Source: Candidatus Methylacidiphilales bacterium
GTDB lineage: Bacteria; Verrucomicrobiota; Verrucomicrobiia; Methylacidiphilales; JANWVL01
Direction: 5' to 3'
NCBI GenBank assembly: GCA_025056655.1
Contig: JANWVL010000094.1
Coordinates: 1 to 36,824 of the forward strand
DNA: 36,824 bases
Below the pieces are notes generated by a model, which searched no databases, was not told the DNA's origin, and saw nothing but the letters and a program-made list of their open reading frames with translations. Below are positions 1 through 8,629 of this stretch, in pieces; the first letter of the stretch is position 1, and each line of letters opens with the position of its first letter. The translations under genes were made by a program, and so were the position numbers.

Positions 1-420
1 GAAAAAATCCGCTCCCTCATCCGCCAAGACTCCCCCTGCGTCCTAATCTGCGGATCCGGCAACCGCGCCCGCCAAGCCGCAGAAAAACTACAATCCGCAG
101 GCATCTCCCAGACGATTATCCTCGAAGGCGGCATCAAAGCCTGCGAAGCCATCTCCCTCCCCCTCAATCGCGGCAAAAAAACTCTCTCTATCGAACGCCA
201 AGTCCGCATCGCCGCCGGCACCCTCGTCCTCCTCGGCGCCATCTTATCCCTCACCGTTCATCCCGCCTTTGCCTACCTCGCAGCCTTCGTCGGAGCTGGC
301 CTCATCTTCGCAGGAGTCACCGACTGGTGCGGCATGGCACTCCTCCTCGCCCGCATGCCCTGGAACCAAGCCTCGCCAAGCTGCGGTTGCGCCTCAGAAA
401 AGAAACCCCTCTCCGCCTAA
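1..420 (+). CDS. Rhodanese-DUF2892 membrane protein (5' truncated by window edge)
   Basis: The frame is open from base 1 to the TAA at 418-420; the start lies outside the window. The first part is the C-terminal half of a rhodanese domain: the loop CGSGNRA carries the expected catalytic Cys and the downstream Arg of the CxxGxR active-site loop. It is followed by a DUF2892 segment with two hydrophobic helices (around TLVLLGAILSLTV and AFVGAGLIFAGVTDW). This order is that of YgaP, an inner-membrane sulfurtransferase with a cytosolic rhodanese domain. The C-terminus carries a CGC pair (SPSCGCASEKK). It converges with the DUF486 gene, overlapping it by 4 bases. The family call is firm; the sulfur acceptor is unknown. 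Confidence 0.85.
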   Translation, partial: EKIRSLIRQDSPCVLICGSGNRARQAAEKLQSAGISQTIILEGGIKACEAISLPLNRGKKTLSIERQVRIAAGTLVLLGAILSLTVHPAFAYLAAFVGAGLIFAGVTDWCGMALLLARMPWNQASPSCGCASEKKPLSA

Positions 421-773
421 TTTCCCAGCCCCTCTCGGAAAATAAAATAAACCGCGCCCACCATGCAGAGCGCCGCCCAGAAATAGTTCCAACTCACCGT
501 CGCCTTCATATAGTAAACCGCAAACGGCACAAACACACCCAGCGTAATCACCTCCTGCAAAATTTTAAGCTGCGCTAACGAAAGCGCTTGATAACCGATC
601 CGATTCGCAGGCACCTGAAAGCAATACTCAAAAAACGCCACACCCCAGCTCACCACAATCGCCACCCACAATGGTTTCGTGCCCAAATCCCGCAAATGCG
701 CATACCAAGCAAACGTCATAAACACATTCGACACCCCTAACAACGCCACACACCACACTACGTTCATATTCAT
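417..773 (-). CDS. DUF486 / DMT-family small membrane protein
   Basis: 118 residues, about the normal length for PF04342 (DUF486). Four hydrophobic segments can be seen, with the conserved family core FQVPANRIGY followed by LKILQEVITLGVF. The family belongs to the drug/metabolite transporter clan by fold, but no substrate is known. It stands alone on the minus strand, with about 100 bases between it and the VIT-type gene upstream, so it may be the last gene of that leftward group or have its own promoter. Confidence 0.85.
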   Translation of the reverse strand: MNMNVVWCVALLGVSNVFMTFAWYAHLRDLGTKPLWVAIVVSWGVAFFEYCFQVPANRIGYQALSLAQLKILQEVITLGVFVPFAVYYMKATVSWNYFWAALCMVGAVYFIFREGLGN

Positions 774-874
774 CGCTTGAACTCCGACTTCAGCTTACAT
801 CCAGACTTCATCGCAGAAATTAACTTTTTACAGCCAGCCTTCTAATTCCCACAATTCCCACACTCGACATCGCA

Positions 875-1591
875 TCACAAACCGACACCCTTAACGCCCA
901 ACCAATGCCCCACCGCCGCCGTCGCCGCCATAGCAAAAGCCCCCCAAACCACCGCCCGCAAGATCCCACGAAGAATCGGCGCACCTCCTGCACGCGCTCC
1001 CAAGCCGCCCAGACACGCCAAGGAAAATAACGACACCCCACCTGTGCCCACAACCAACTGTTGCTCCGGCACAAACCAAAGCGAAATCAATGGCACTGCG
1101 GCACCCGCTGCAAACGCCAATCCAGAAGCCATCGCCGCCTGCATCGGCCGCGCGCTCAAAGCATCCGTAATCCCAATCTCCTCCCGCGCGTGCGTCCCCA
1201 GTGCATCATGCGCCATAAGTTGCCGCGCCACTTCTCTCGCTAATTCAGGCTCCAATCCACGCCCCACATAGATCTGAGCAAGCTCCTCCGTCTCGGCCTC
1301 TTGATGAATCTCCAACTCTCGACTTTCAATAACCAAATCCGCCCGCTCCGTATCCGCTTGAGAACTCACCGAGACATATTCTCCAGCCGCCATCGAGATC
1401 GCACCAGCCACAGTGCCCGCGATTCCAGCAATTTGCACGGCCTGAATCGTCACATCCGCTGAGCCGACCCCCAAAACCAAACTCGCTATCGAGACAATCC
1501 CATCATTCGCCCCTAGCACCGCCGCCCGTATCCACCCCGTGCGATGCGTACGATGTTTCTCCACATGCCGAGAGATAGACTGCTTACTCAT
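875..1591 (-). CDS. VIT1/CCC1-family metal ion transporter
   Basis: 238 residues, the usual size for the VIT family. The N-terminal helix carries the signature GANDGIVSIASLVLGV, followed by GTVAGAISMAAGEYVSVSS, the segment that forms the metal path in plant VIT1. A charged cytosolic stretch (about residues 85-130, with many Glu) matches the metal-binding domain of VIT proteins. Two or three further helices complete the fold. Known members move Fe2+ or Mn2+ out of the cytosol, so detoxification of these ions is the likely role. A good SD (TAGGAG) lies 8 bases before the ATG. It follows the YqaA-like gene by 9 bases, so the two are probably one transcript. Confidence 0.85.
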   Translation of the reverse strand: MSKQSISRHVEKHRTHRTGWIRAAVLGANDGIVSIASLVLGVGSADVTIQAVQIAGIAGTVAGAISMAAGEYVSVSSQADTERADLVIESRELEIHQEAETEELAQIYVGRGLEPELAREVARQLMAHDALGTHAREEIGITDALSARPMQAAMASGLAFAAGAAVPLISLWFVPEQQLVVGTGGVSLFSLACLGGLGARAGGAPILRGILRAVVWGAFAMAATAAVGHWLGVKGVGL

Positions 1592-1600
1592 ACCACGCTC

Positions 1601-2218
1601 CTACCGCAAAAACTTTATCGCTACAAAACCCAAAATTCCGAGCGCCACAAAGACAATCGAAGCCCACTCGAAATTCTTCTCCAAAAAGGCGCGAATGCGT
1701 TCTCCAAAAAATCGAATCAAAAGCGCCACAGCAAAAAATCGAAATCCGCGACCCATCAAGGAAAAAACAAAAAGCAACCAAGGACTATAGCCAAACACCC
1801 CCGACGCAATCGTGAAAACTTTATAAGGAATCGGCGTGATCGCTGCGATCAAAATCGCCCATGCGCCGTGCTCGGCATAAAGCTCGCTCACCCGCTGCAT
1901 CACCTCTTCTCCCCGATAAAAAGCCACGATTGGCTTGCCTACCACTTCATACAAGCCCCACCCAATCCACCAGCCGAAGAGCCCGCCCAGACACGAACCT
2001 ACCGTGCAGACGAGCGCATTTCGCAGCCACTTCTTCGGCGAAGCAAAACAGATCGCCAGCAACAAAACGTCCGGCGGTATCGGAAAAAACGACGACTCTA
2101 TAAATGCAATCACAAAAAGCGCCGGAATCGCTTGCGGTGTATTCGCCCAATGAATCGTCCAGTCATACAACCGCCGCAATAGACCGACTCTCGACTCAGA
2201 AGGCTGGCTGTTTATCAT
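1601..2218 (-). CDS. YqaA/DedA-like VTT-domain membrane protein
   Basis: 205 residues of the YqaA branch of the DedA/VTT (SNARE-associated) superfamily. Visible marks are the N-terminal region with ESSFFPIPPDVLL, the Gly-rich helix GSCLGGLFGWWIGWGLYE and the later ITPIPYKVFTIASGVF, which is the VTT signature (F/Y-x-R/K region with Pro). DedA-family proteins are linked to lipid-carrier flipping and proton-motive-force maintenance; the role of the YqaA branch is not settled. It is the first gene of a leftward pair with the VIT-type transporter. No clear SD is seen before the ATG. Confidence 0.8.
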   Translation of the reverse strand: MINSQPSESRVGLLRRLYDWTIHWANTPQAIPALFVIAFIESSFFPIPPDVLLLAICFASPKKWLRNALVCTVGSCLGGLFGWWIGWGLYEVVGKPIVAFYRGEEVMQRVSELYAEHGAWAILIAAITPIPYKVFTIASGVFGYSPWLLFVFSLMGRGFRFFAVALLIRFFGERIRAFLEKNFEWASIVFVALGILGFVAIKFLR

Positions 2219-2325
2219 AAAAGGCTTATTATGTGTCCACTCGCCGATGGCTAGCTAAAAGCTGTATTCAGTAGAGTGTCGAATTCTGCATACCGATTGC
2301 TGTGCTAGGTTAATCTCCGAAAAGC

Positions 2326-3021
2326 ATGTCTAAATTTTCGCCCAAACTGATCATCATTGAAGATGACCCTAAGACAGGCCAATCGCTGCGAAAAGCTTTT
2401 AATTTGGAGGGCTTTTCTGCCGTGTGGGTTCAACGAGGAGATGAAGCACAAGACCACTTATTTTCTGAGGCCTGGGATTTGATTATTTTGGATTGGATGT
2501 TGCCGGGACAGGACGGCATGCAGATTCTCCGTGCTCTGCGCAGACAAAAAATCCTCACACCCGTGATCGTGCTGACAGCTCGAGACAGCGTCGAGCATCG
2601 GGTGCAGGGATTGGATACAGGCGCAGATGATTATCTCGTCAAACCCTTTGCTTTTGCTGAGCTTTTAGCGCGCACCCGGGCGCTGCTACGGCGTAAGCCG
2701 AGCCTTTCTTCCTCACTGACCATCCACGGGGTAACGGTGAATTTTGTGACTCGCAAAGCTTATCGCGAGGACAAAGCTTTGGAGTTAACCCCAAAGGAAT
2801 TTGATCTGCTAGCTTACTTCATGAGCCATTACGGAGAGGTAGTCAGTCGCGAACAGCTTGCTCACGATCTATGGTCTGAGCCAAACCGCTACACGCCGAT
2901 AGACAATATCATAGACGTGCACATCGCCCACTTAAGAAAGAAGCTTCATGAAGCTGGGCATGCGCCGCTTCTTCACACGATACGTGGGGTCGGTTATGTG
3001 TTCCGAGAAACTGCTCCATGA
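2326..3021 (+). CDS. OmpR/PhoB-family response regulator
   Basis: 231 residues. Receiver domain (about 7-120): acidic pair in IIEDD, phosphoacceptor Asp56 in ILDWMLP, Thr84 and Lys106 in DDYLVKPF. The C-terminal winged-helix DNA-binding domain (about 130-228) shows ELTPKEFDLLAY and the recognition-helix end VDVHIAHLRKKL with RGVGYVF, all typical of OmpR/PhoB. The stop overlaps the kinase start by 4 bases (ATGA), so the two are translationally coupled. Because mgtA- and mgtC-type genes follow directly, a PhoP-like role in Mg2+ homeostasis is likely but inferred from context. No clear SD precedes the ATG. Confidence 0.93.
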   Translation: MSKFSPKLIIIEDDPKTGQSLRKAFNLEGFSAVWVQRGDEAQDHLFSEAWDLIILDWMLPGQDGMQILRALRRQKILTPVIVLTARDSVEHRVQGLDTGADDYLVKPFAFAELLARTRALLRRKPSLSSSLTIHGVTVNFVTRKAYREDKALELTPKEFDLLAYFMSHYGEVVSREQLAHDLWSEPNRYTPIDNIIDVHIAHLRKKLHEAGHAPLLHTIRGVGYVFRETAP

Positions 3022-4040
3022 AAAAAATTCGACAATGGTGGGGACGTCTGTCTTTGCAGTGGCGCTTAGGAATGGCTTTCGGGGTTCTTGGGGCTGGTGT
3101 TTTAGTTTTTCTAGCAGCTTTATTGGCGCGCACGCACGGGGTTGAATTTTTGGCGAAGGGAAAAATTGTCGAGGCATTTATTTTTGCGTTGGTGATTTTT
3201 TTTGTCGGGGGATGGTTAATCGCCGGCTGGAGCCTTGGATTTATCAGTCAATTAGGGATCCGATTTAAACAGAACCCCAATCTTGCGCTTCCTGCAGAGC
3301 TTGAAGGGCTGGCGAACTTATTGCGGAGCGAGATGCAAAAGCATGATAGTCTTTTAGCTGAATTACGGCATTTCACCTCAGATGCGTCGCATGAATTGCG
3401 GACTCCTCTCACTGCGATAAGAACCGTGGGTGAAGTCGCCTTGAGAAACTCTCAAGCCAAGCCTGAAGAGCTACGAGAAGCTATCGAGAGCATACTCGAA
3501 GAATGCCAAAGAATGAACGCGCTAGTCGAGCGGCTGCTCCGACTAGCGCGTGTGGAGAGCGATGAGATTCCCCTTCGTTTGAGACGGATCAACCTGCGCC
3601 TGCATTGTTTCGCCTGGAAAGATGCTATATCGGTCCTGGCTGAAGAAAAAAATCTAAGCTTCGACATTCAATGTCCACAGGATCTATTTTTGGTGACCGA
3701 CGTGGAGATGCTGGGACACGCTGTTGTCAATCTCCTCCACAATGCTATTGAGCATAACCCACCGCAGGGAACAATAACGTTCCGCGTAGAAAAACTCGAC
3801 AATCAAATCATCCTCGAAATATCGGACGAAGGAAGGGGGATTGAGCCTGAGCATATCGATAAAATCTTTCGTCGTTTTTATCGAGCAAATCGATCGCGTT
3901 CTTATGAGAAAGGCAGCGGATTTGGGCTGGGGCTGAGCATAGCTAAGGCAGCAGTAGAGCGTCTTGGAGGGAATATAAGCGTGACGAGTGTGCTGGGGCG
4001 AGGGGCTAGCTTTAAGATTACGCTGCCTGCCAGCGGTTAA
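3018..4040 (+). CDS. Sensor histidine kinase with a very short periplasmic loop
   Basis: 340 residues. Two membrane helices (about 18-37 and 52-72) enclose only about 15 residues, so there is no room for a folded periplasmic sensor such as that of PhoQ. The dimerisation domain has the H box HFTSDASHELRTPLTAIR with the phospho-His at 125. The ATPase domain has the N box NLLHNAIEHN, the G1 box SDEGRGIEP, the F box IFRRFYR and the G2 box GFGLGLSIAKA. All catalytic parts look intact. It is coupled to the response regulator. The signal is probably sensed within or near the membrane (intramembrane-sensing type) or through a partner; that is inference. Confidence 0.93.
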   Translation: MKKIRQWWGRLSLQWRLGMAFGVLGAGVLVFLAALLARTHGVEFLAKGKIVEAFIFALVIFFVGGWLIAGWSLGFISQLGIRFKQNPNLALPAELEGLANLLRSEMQKHDSLLAELRHFTSDASHELRTPLTAIRTVGEVALRNSQAKPEELREAIESILEECQRMNALVERLLRLARVESDEIPLRLRRINLRLHCFAWKDAISVLAEEKNLSFDIQCPQDLFLVTDVEMLGHAVVNLLHNAIEHNPPQGTITFRVEKLDNQIILEISDEGRGIEPEHIDKIFRRFYRANRSRSYEKGSGFGLGLSIAKAAVERLGGNISVTSVLGRGASFKITLPASG

Positions 4041-4116
4041 CCTTAAGAAATCTTCAGACTGAGATACGTGACAGAATCTGCGTTGTCGTGGTAGGCGTTG
4101 ATCAAAAATTGCGCCT

Positions 4117-6711
4117 ATGAAGAATACTGAATTGATTTCGCAAAGTCCAAGCGGTGAGGTCTCTCCTCTGACTTGGGAAGAGGCTGCGGCTCGTTTAAAA
4201 AAATACGGTCCCAACATCGCAGTATCACAAGATCCGGTCCGCTGGTATCGAGTGCTGTGGCGAGCCTTCAATAATCCATTTAACTACGTATTGGTCTTTT
4301 TGGCTGTTATTTCCTACCTCACAGAGGACATGAAAGCGGTGATCGTGATGTCGGTCATGGTCACCGTGGCGACGTTGCTGCGTTTTATTCAAGAATTTCG
4401 ATCGATAGTCAAAGCAGAGAGCTTACGAAGACTGGTGCGAAACAAATGTTCTGTGTTGCGGACAGGCTCAAATCCTGATCGCTGTCCGGACATGCTCGAC
4501 AACCGATATTCAGAAATTTTCATAGAAGAACTCGTGCCAGGTGACATCGTCCGCCTGAGCTCAGGAGATATGATCCCTGCGGATGTGCGGATCCTTGAGT
4601 CGCGAGACTTATTTGTGAGCCAATCTGCTTTGACGGGTGAAGCGATGCCAGTCGAGAAATTCCCGTCCACACAGAGCAGTGCTAATCAGTCTCATGGAGC
4701 CAGCTTGCTTGATCGGCCAGAGCTTTGCTTCCTCGGCAGTAGTGTTGTCAGTGGAAGCGCAAAGGCTGTTGTTTTAGAGACTGGAGCCAACACCCAAATG
4801 GGCAAGCTGGGATCCAAGTTGACCGAGGCACGGCCGCCTACGTCTTTCGATATCGGGGTAAACAAGGTGACTTGGGTATTAATCCGATTTATGCTGACAA
4901 TGGTCCCCTTGGTTTTGTTGATCAATGGTTTCACCAAAGGGGATTGGGTAGACGCGTTTTTCTTCGCGGTAGCGATTGCCGTTGGCCTGACCCCCGAGAT
5001 GCTACCCATGATCGTCAATGCCAATCTCGCTCGCGGAGCCGTCGCTATGGCAAAACAGAAGGTGGTGGTCAAGAATATGAATTCTATCCAGAACCTCGGT
5101 GCCATGGATGTGCTCTGCACAGATAAGACGGGGACCATAACGCAAGACCGAGTGGTGTTGATTAAACATCTCGATGTCGAGAGCAACGACTCGCATGCCG
5201 TTCTCGAAAAAGCATATCTGAACAGCCTTTTTCAGACCGGGCTAAAAAACCTGATAGATCGGGCAATTATCGATCATGCTCACGAGGAGCACGGTATCCG
5301 AGAAATTGCGCGGTCTTATAAACGTATTGATGAACTGCCTTTTGATTTTGAACGCCGCCGAATGTCTGTGGTCTTGAAGCCCAACACCCCTGGCCCAAAT
5401 TTGTTGATCTGCAAGGGAGCCGTCGAAGAAACCTTGTCGGTATGCGCTTACATTCAGATCGGCGAAGAGATTCACCCTCTTACTTCTTCTTGGAGAGAAA
5501 AAATCCTTCATCTAAGGGATCGAGAAAATGAAGATGGATTAAGGCTGATCGCCGTCGCCTATAAAAGCTCTAATAAAGAACAGGGTCAATACACAGTCGA
5601 TGACGAGAATGATTTGATCTTTTGCGGACTAGTGGCGTTGCTCGATCCCCCAAAAGAGACCACAGCAGAGGCCTTGGCCTTACTCAGAGAGCATAACGTC
5701 AAAGTTAAAATTCTCACAGGTGACAATCCACTCGTCGCAAAAAAAGTCTGCAGAGATGTGGGCTTGGAAATAACCGGCATCTTGTTGGGACGCCAGATTG
5801 ACCATTTGTCTGATGAGCAACTCCAGAAAGAAGTCGAAAAGACGACCATTTTCGCAAAGCTCAATCCTCTGCAAAAAGCTCGTGTTGTAAAAGCTTTGAA
5901 AGCTAACCAGCACACCGTCGGCTTCATGGGCGACGGAATCAACGATGCATTGGCTCTTCGAGAGGCAGACGTCGGTATTTCTGTGGACAGCGGCGTTGAT
6001 TTAGCAAAGGAAGCTGCAGATATAATCCTCCTCGAAAAGTCGTTGCTTGTCTTAGAGAAAGGCGTAGTCGAGGGGCGTCGCACTTTTGGCAACATTGTGA
6101 AATACATAAAAATGACAGCCTCATCTAATTTTGGAAATGTGTTCAGCGTGCTCGTGGCAAGTGCATTCCTTCCCTTTCTACCGATGCTGCCGATCCATCT
6201 CCTGATTCAAAACTTGCTATACGACATATCTCAAATCAGCATCCCATGGGATCGGATGGATGAGGACTGGCTGAAAAAGCCCCGCAAATGGTCCTCTGCA
6301 GGTTTGGGGCGATTTATGATCTGCATTGGCCCAATTAGCTCCATTTTCGACATTACCACCTATCTAGCTATGTGGCACATTTTCGGTGCCGATACGGTGG
6401 AGGAAGCTGCCTTGTTCCAGACCGGATGGTTCGTCGTTGGTCTTCTGACACAAACCTTGATTGTGCACATGATTCGTACGGAGAAAGTTCCCTTCATCCA
6501 AAGCCGCGCGGCAACGCCAGTATTAATCCTCACAGGGACAATTATGATCATTGGTTGCTTCATTCCTTTCTCACCTCTTGGCGAAAGCGTGGGCATGGTG
6601 CACTTACCTCCGACCTATTGGCCATTTTTAATCACCGTTCTGACCTGTTACTGCTTGCTTACGCAATTCCTAAAGAAGGTTTACATCCGCAAGTTTAATG
6701 AGTGGCTATAA
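4117..6711 (+). CDS. mgtA: Magnesium-importing P-type ATPase (MgtA/MgtB type)
   Basis: 864 residues, close to MgtA (about 900). P3B-type features in order: N-terminal cation-ATPase segment (TWEEAAARLKKYGPN), actuator motif LTGEAMP, helix-4 segment GLTPEMLPMIV typical of MgtA, phosphorylation motif DKTGTIT with Asp336, nucleotide-domain KGAVEE, hinge GDGINDALALREADVGIS, and a C-terminal block of membrane helices. The protein should hydrolyse ATP to bring Mg2+ into the cytosol at low Mg2+. It lies 76 bases after the two-component pair and 13 bases before the MgtC-type gene. No long structured Mg2+-sensing leader fits in the 76-base gap, unlike enterobacterial mgtA. The family is certain; the ion is by homology. 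Confidence 0.93.
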   Translation: MKNTELISQSPSGEVSPLTWEEAAARLKKYGPNIAVSQDPVRWYRVLWRAFNNPFNYVLVFLAVISYLTEDMKAVIVMSVMVTVATLLRFIQEFRSIVKAESLRRLVRNKCSVLRTGSNPDRCPDMLDNRYSEIFIEELVPGDIVRLSSGDMIPADVRILESRDLFVSQSALTGEAMPVEKFPSTQSSANQSHGASLLDRPELCFLGSSVVSGSAKAVVLETGANTQMGKLGSKLTEARPPTSFDIGVNKVTWVLIRFMLTMVPLVLLINGFTKGDWVDAFFFAVAIAVGLTPEMLPMIVNANLARGAVAMAKQKVVVKNMNSIQNLGAMDVLCTDKTGTITQDRVVLIKHLDVESNDSHAVLEKAYLNSLFQTGLKNLIDRAIIDHAHEEHGIREIARSYKRIDELPFDFERRRMSVVLKPNTPGPNLLICKGAVEETLSVCAYIQIGEEIHPLTSSWREKILHLRDRENEDGLRLIAVAYKSSNKEQGQYTVDDENDLIFCGLVALLDPPKETTAEALALLREHNVKVKILTGDNPLVAKKVCRDVGLEITGILLGRQIDHLSDEQLQKEVEKTTIFAKLNPLQKARVVKALKANQHTVGFMGDGINDALALREADVGISVDSGVDLAKEAADIILLEKSLLVLEKGVVEGRRTFGNIVKYIKMTASSNFGNVFSVLVASAFLPFLPMLPIHLLIQNLLYDISQISIPWDRMDEDWLKKPRKWSSAGLGRFMICIGPISSIFDITTYLAMWHIFGADTVEEAALFQTGWFVVGLLTQTLIVHMIRTEKVPFIQSRAATPVLILTGTIMIIGCFIPFSPLGESVGMVHLPPTYWPFLITVLTCYCLLTQFLKKVYIRKFNEWL

Positions 6712-6724
6712 ATGATCACAGGTT

Positions 6725-7435
6725 ATGGCCGACCTAAATTTTATTTTGCAAATCTGTGTTGCTTTAGTCTGCGGAATCCTGATTGGGCTTGAACGCCAGT
6801 GGCGACAGCGCCACGCCGGGCTGAGGACATGCACACTGGTCACCGTCGGCGCTGCGATATTTTCCACTTTGGATGCAAATGCCGAGCTGGCTTCAACAAA
6901 CCGCGTCGCAGCGCAAATCGTTACCGGGGTTGGATTCCTTGGCGCTGGTTGCATTATGAGAAGCGGATTCAACGTAAGAGGATTGAATACAGCAGGCACT
7001 CTGTGGTGTGCGGCTGCAGTCGGAGTCTTAGCGGGAGCCGGCTTAATCATAGAAGCCTTCCTAAGCACTGTGGCTGTTCTCTTTATTAATTTAGGATTGA
7101 GGCCTGTAGTGAAATTCATCAACCAACTCCCAAATTCCGGCAAAGAGGGTGAAATCCGTTATATGTTGACCCTCTCTTGCCGCGAGAGAAAACAACAACA
7201 TCTCAGACAGCTCCTGGTGCAATATCTTCAGCCTTCCTTACTTCGTCTACAGCAACTCGAAAGCGCTGAAAGCCCTCAAACGGGTCATGTCGCTCTCAAA
7301 GCAGAGTTAGTCTCAGATGAGCGTGCTGACTCTGAAATGGAAAATCTGTGTAATCGTCTGGGCTTAGAAAGCGGCGTGACGGCGATAAGCTGGCAAATGA
7401 TACAACACACGGACTCATCGAAGTGCGGAATTTAG
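6725..7435 (+). CDS. MgtC/SapB-family membrane protein
   Basis: 236 residues. The N-terminal membrane domain (about 1-135) has the family signatures CGILIGLERQWR, GVGFLGAGCIMRSG and VRGLNTAGTLW. The C-terminal soluble part (about 140-230) corresponds to the ACT-like domain of full-length MgtC. MgtC proteins help cells survive low Mg2+ and, in Salmonella, inhibit the F1Fo ATP synthase; they are not Mg2+ pumps themselves. It follows mgtA by 13 bases and is almost surely cotranscribed. The end overlaps the convergent pgeF-type gene by 4 bases. An in-frame test of the upstream ATG at 6712 was not decisive; 6725 gives the normal family N-terminus. Confidence 0.88.
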   Translation: MADLNFILQICVALVCGILIGLERQWRQRHAGLRTCTLVTVGAAIFSTLDANAELASTNRVAAQIVTGVGFLGAGCIMRSGFNVRGLNTAGTLWCAAAVGVLAGAGLIIEAFLSTVAVLFINLGLRPVVKFINQLPNSGKEGEIRYMLTLSCRERKQQHLRQLLVQYLQPSLLRLQQLESAESPQTGHVALKAELVSDERADSEMENLCNRLGLESGVTAISWQMIQHTDSSKCGI

Positions 7436-8070
7436 ATCAGAGCAATCACGGAATAATGCCGCGCTGTATTTCCGCGTTCCATGCGGTAAGAATAAAAGAG
7501 GCTTAGATCTTCAGCAGTATTTAGCCCACAGTCATACAGATGATGGATGCCTGCTTCCCGAGCTTGCTTGCGAATAGTGGCAGCAAAATCTGTCTCATAA
7601 AAAGGCGGCCGAATACAAGGACCAATAGCCACGTGAAGCGAAGAAGGATAAGAACCAAATTCCGCGCGCATTGCATCAACGGTTTTTTGTAGAATATTCA
7701 ACTCCGTCCCTCGACGCCCTGAATGAGCCAAACCGCAGGCGTGAAGCTTTGGATCATAAATAAAAAGCGGCGCGCAATCCGCCGTGCGTATGGCGAGAAC
7801 TATTTGTTTTTCGCGCGTGATCAGGGCATCCACATGCGGGATCAGACTTGGGGAAGAAGGCGTGACTATGGCTACTTGATTGCCGTGTGTTTGCTCACCT
7901 TGCACAATGCAAGAAGTCGTGTGCAACCCAAGGAGGGGGAGCGACTGGCTGAGGAGCGTGCTATTGACGTTCTGAAATGGAATCGTCTCGTCTCGTAAGG
8001 AAAAACCGTGACAGAGAGAGGAAAAGCCCGCGAGAAAAGGGAACTGAAGCCAGGTAAATCTAGGCAGCAT
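7432..8070 (-). CDS. pgeF: PgeF/YfiH laccase-domain protein (purine nucleoside phosphorylase-like)
   Basis: 212 residues, somewhat short for the Cu-oxidase_4/YfiH family (about 240). The three zinc-site residues of the family are present: His62 in QTHG, Cys99 in TADCAP and His116 in LAHSGRRG. GPCIRPPFYE and the C-terminal DLSLFYSYR region also match. Members work as adenosine/purine nucleoside phosphorylases or, in E. coli, in peptidoglycan quality control (removal of L-Ser-containing precursors). The start overlaps the end of the MarR gene by 11 bases, so both form a leftward operon. The choice between the two proposed activities cannot be made from sequence. Confidence 0.85.
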   Translation of the reverse strand: MLPRFTWLQFPFLAGFSSLCHGFSLRDETIPFQNVNSTLLSQSLPLLGLHTTSCIVQGEQTHGNQVAIVTPSSPSLIPHVDALITREKQIVLAIRTADCAPLFIYDPKLHACGLAHSGRRGTELNILQKTVDAMRAEFGSYPSSLHVAIGPCIRPPFYETDFAATIRKQAREAGIHHLYDCGLNTAEDLSLFYSYRMERGNTARHYSVIALI

Positions 8071-8524
8071 GAGGTGAAGGAGCTGCGTGTTCTAATTCAT
8101 GGAGGATCGTCTGGTAGATTCGCACCCACGCTTGAGTGTCTTTCTTCCCGAGTCGCTCGCTGATTCGAGTGATTTTGGCGTAGAGATCTTTTCGCATGTC
8201 ATCCACCATTTTTTCGCCTTTGGAAGTGAGCTTGATCCAAATCTGGCGACGATCCTTTTCATCGTGATGACGTTTGACCAGGCCGAGCTTGATCAGGCGA
8301 TCCACAAGACCCGTCGTGGCGGACGAGGTGTGGTGCATGTAGTGAGAGAGGGTTGACATTTTTTGAGGCCCGAATTGATTGAGTATGCTGAGCAGCGTGA
8401 ATTGAGATATGGAGATGTTTCCCTGGTTGGTGCGGCGATTGAGATCAATTAGGAATATCCTCTGAAGCCGCATGATTAGCGGAATAAGCGTTTCTATTTC
8501 CTGGCTAGTATTCGAAGAAGTCAT
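8060..8524 (-). CDS. MarR-family transcriptional regulator
   Basis: 154 residues with the MarR winged helix-turn-helix: SQFTLLSILNQFG (helices 2-3), MSTLSHYMHHTSSATTGLVD (recognition region), GLVKRHHDEKDRRQ (wing, with the typical DRR) and a C-terminal dimerisation helix. It should bind DNA as a dimer and respond to a small ligand. It is divergent from kamA across a 105-base gap that holds inverted repeats of the size MarR proteins bind, so kamA and its own operon are likely targets. The gene continues into pgeF with an 11-base overlap. Confidence 0.9.
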   Translation of the reverse strand: MTSSNTSQEIETLIPLIMRLQRIFLIDLNRRTNQGNISISQFTLLSILNQFGPQKMSTLSHYMHHTSSATTGLVDRLIKLGLVKRHHDEKDRRQIWIKLTSKGEKMVDDMRKDLYAKITRISERLGKKDTQAWVRIYQTILHELEHAAPSPHAA

Positions 8525-8601
8525 AGCGATATTTTAGCTAAATTAAGTTTTAAGGTGCATTAACTTTTTTACAAGACTCAGATTCCTAAGGTTGCGGTTT
8601 T

Positions 8602-8619
8602 TAAGTTTTATGTAACTTA
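8602..8619. promoter_or_regulatory. Candidate MarR operator upstream of kamA
   Basis: An inverted repeat TAAGTT-N6-AACTTA lies 11 bases before the kamA GTG, in the gap shared with the divergent MarR gene. A 10-base direct copy of its left part (TTAAGTTTTA) occurs at 8543-8552 and at 8601-8610. The size and symmetry fit a MarR-type site, and its position between promoter region and start would block kamA. Binding is inferred only. Confidence 0.4.
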
Positions 8620-8629
8620 GAGGAATCCT

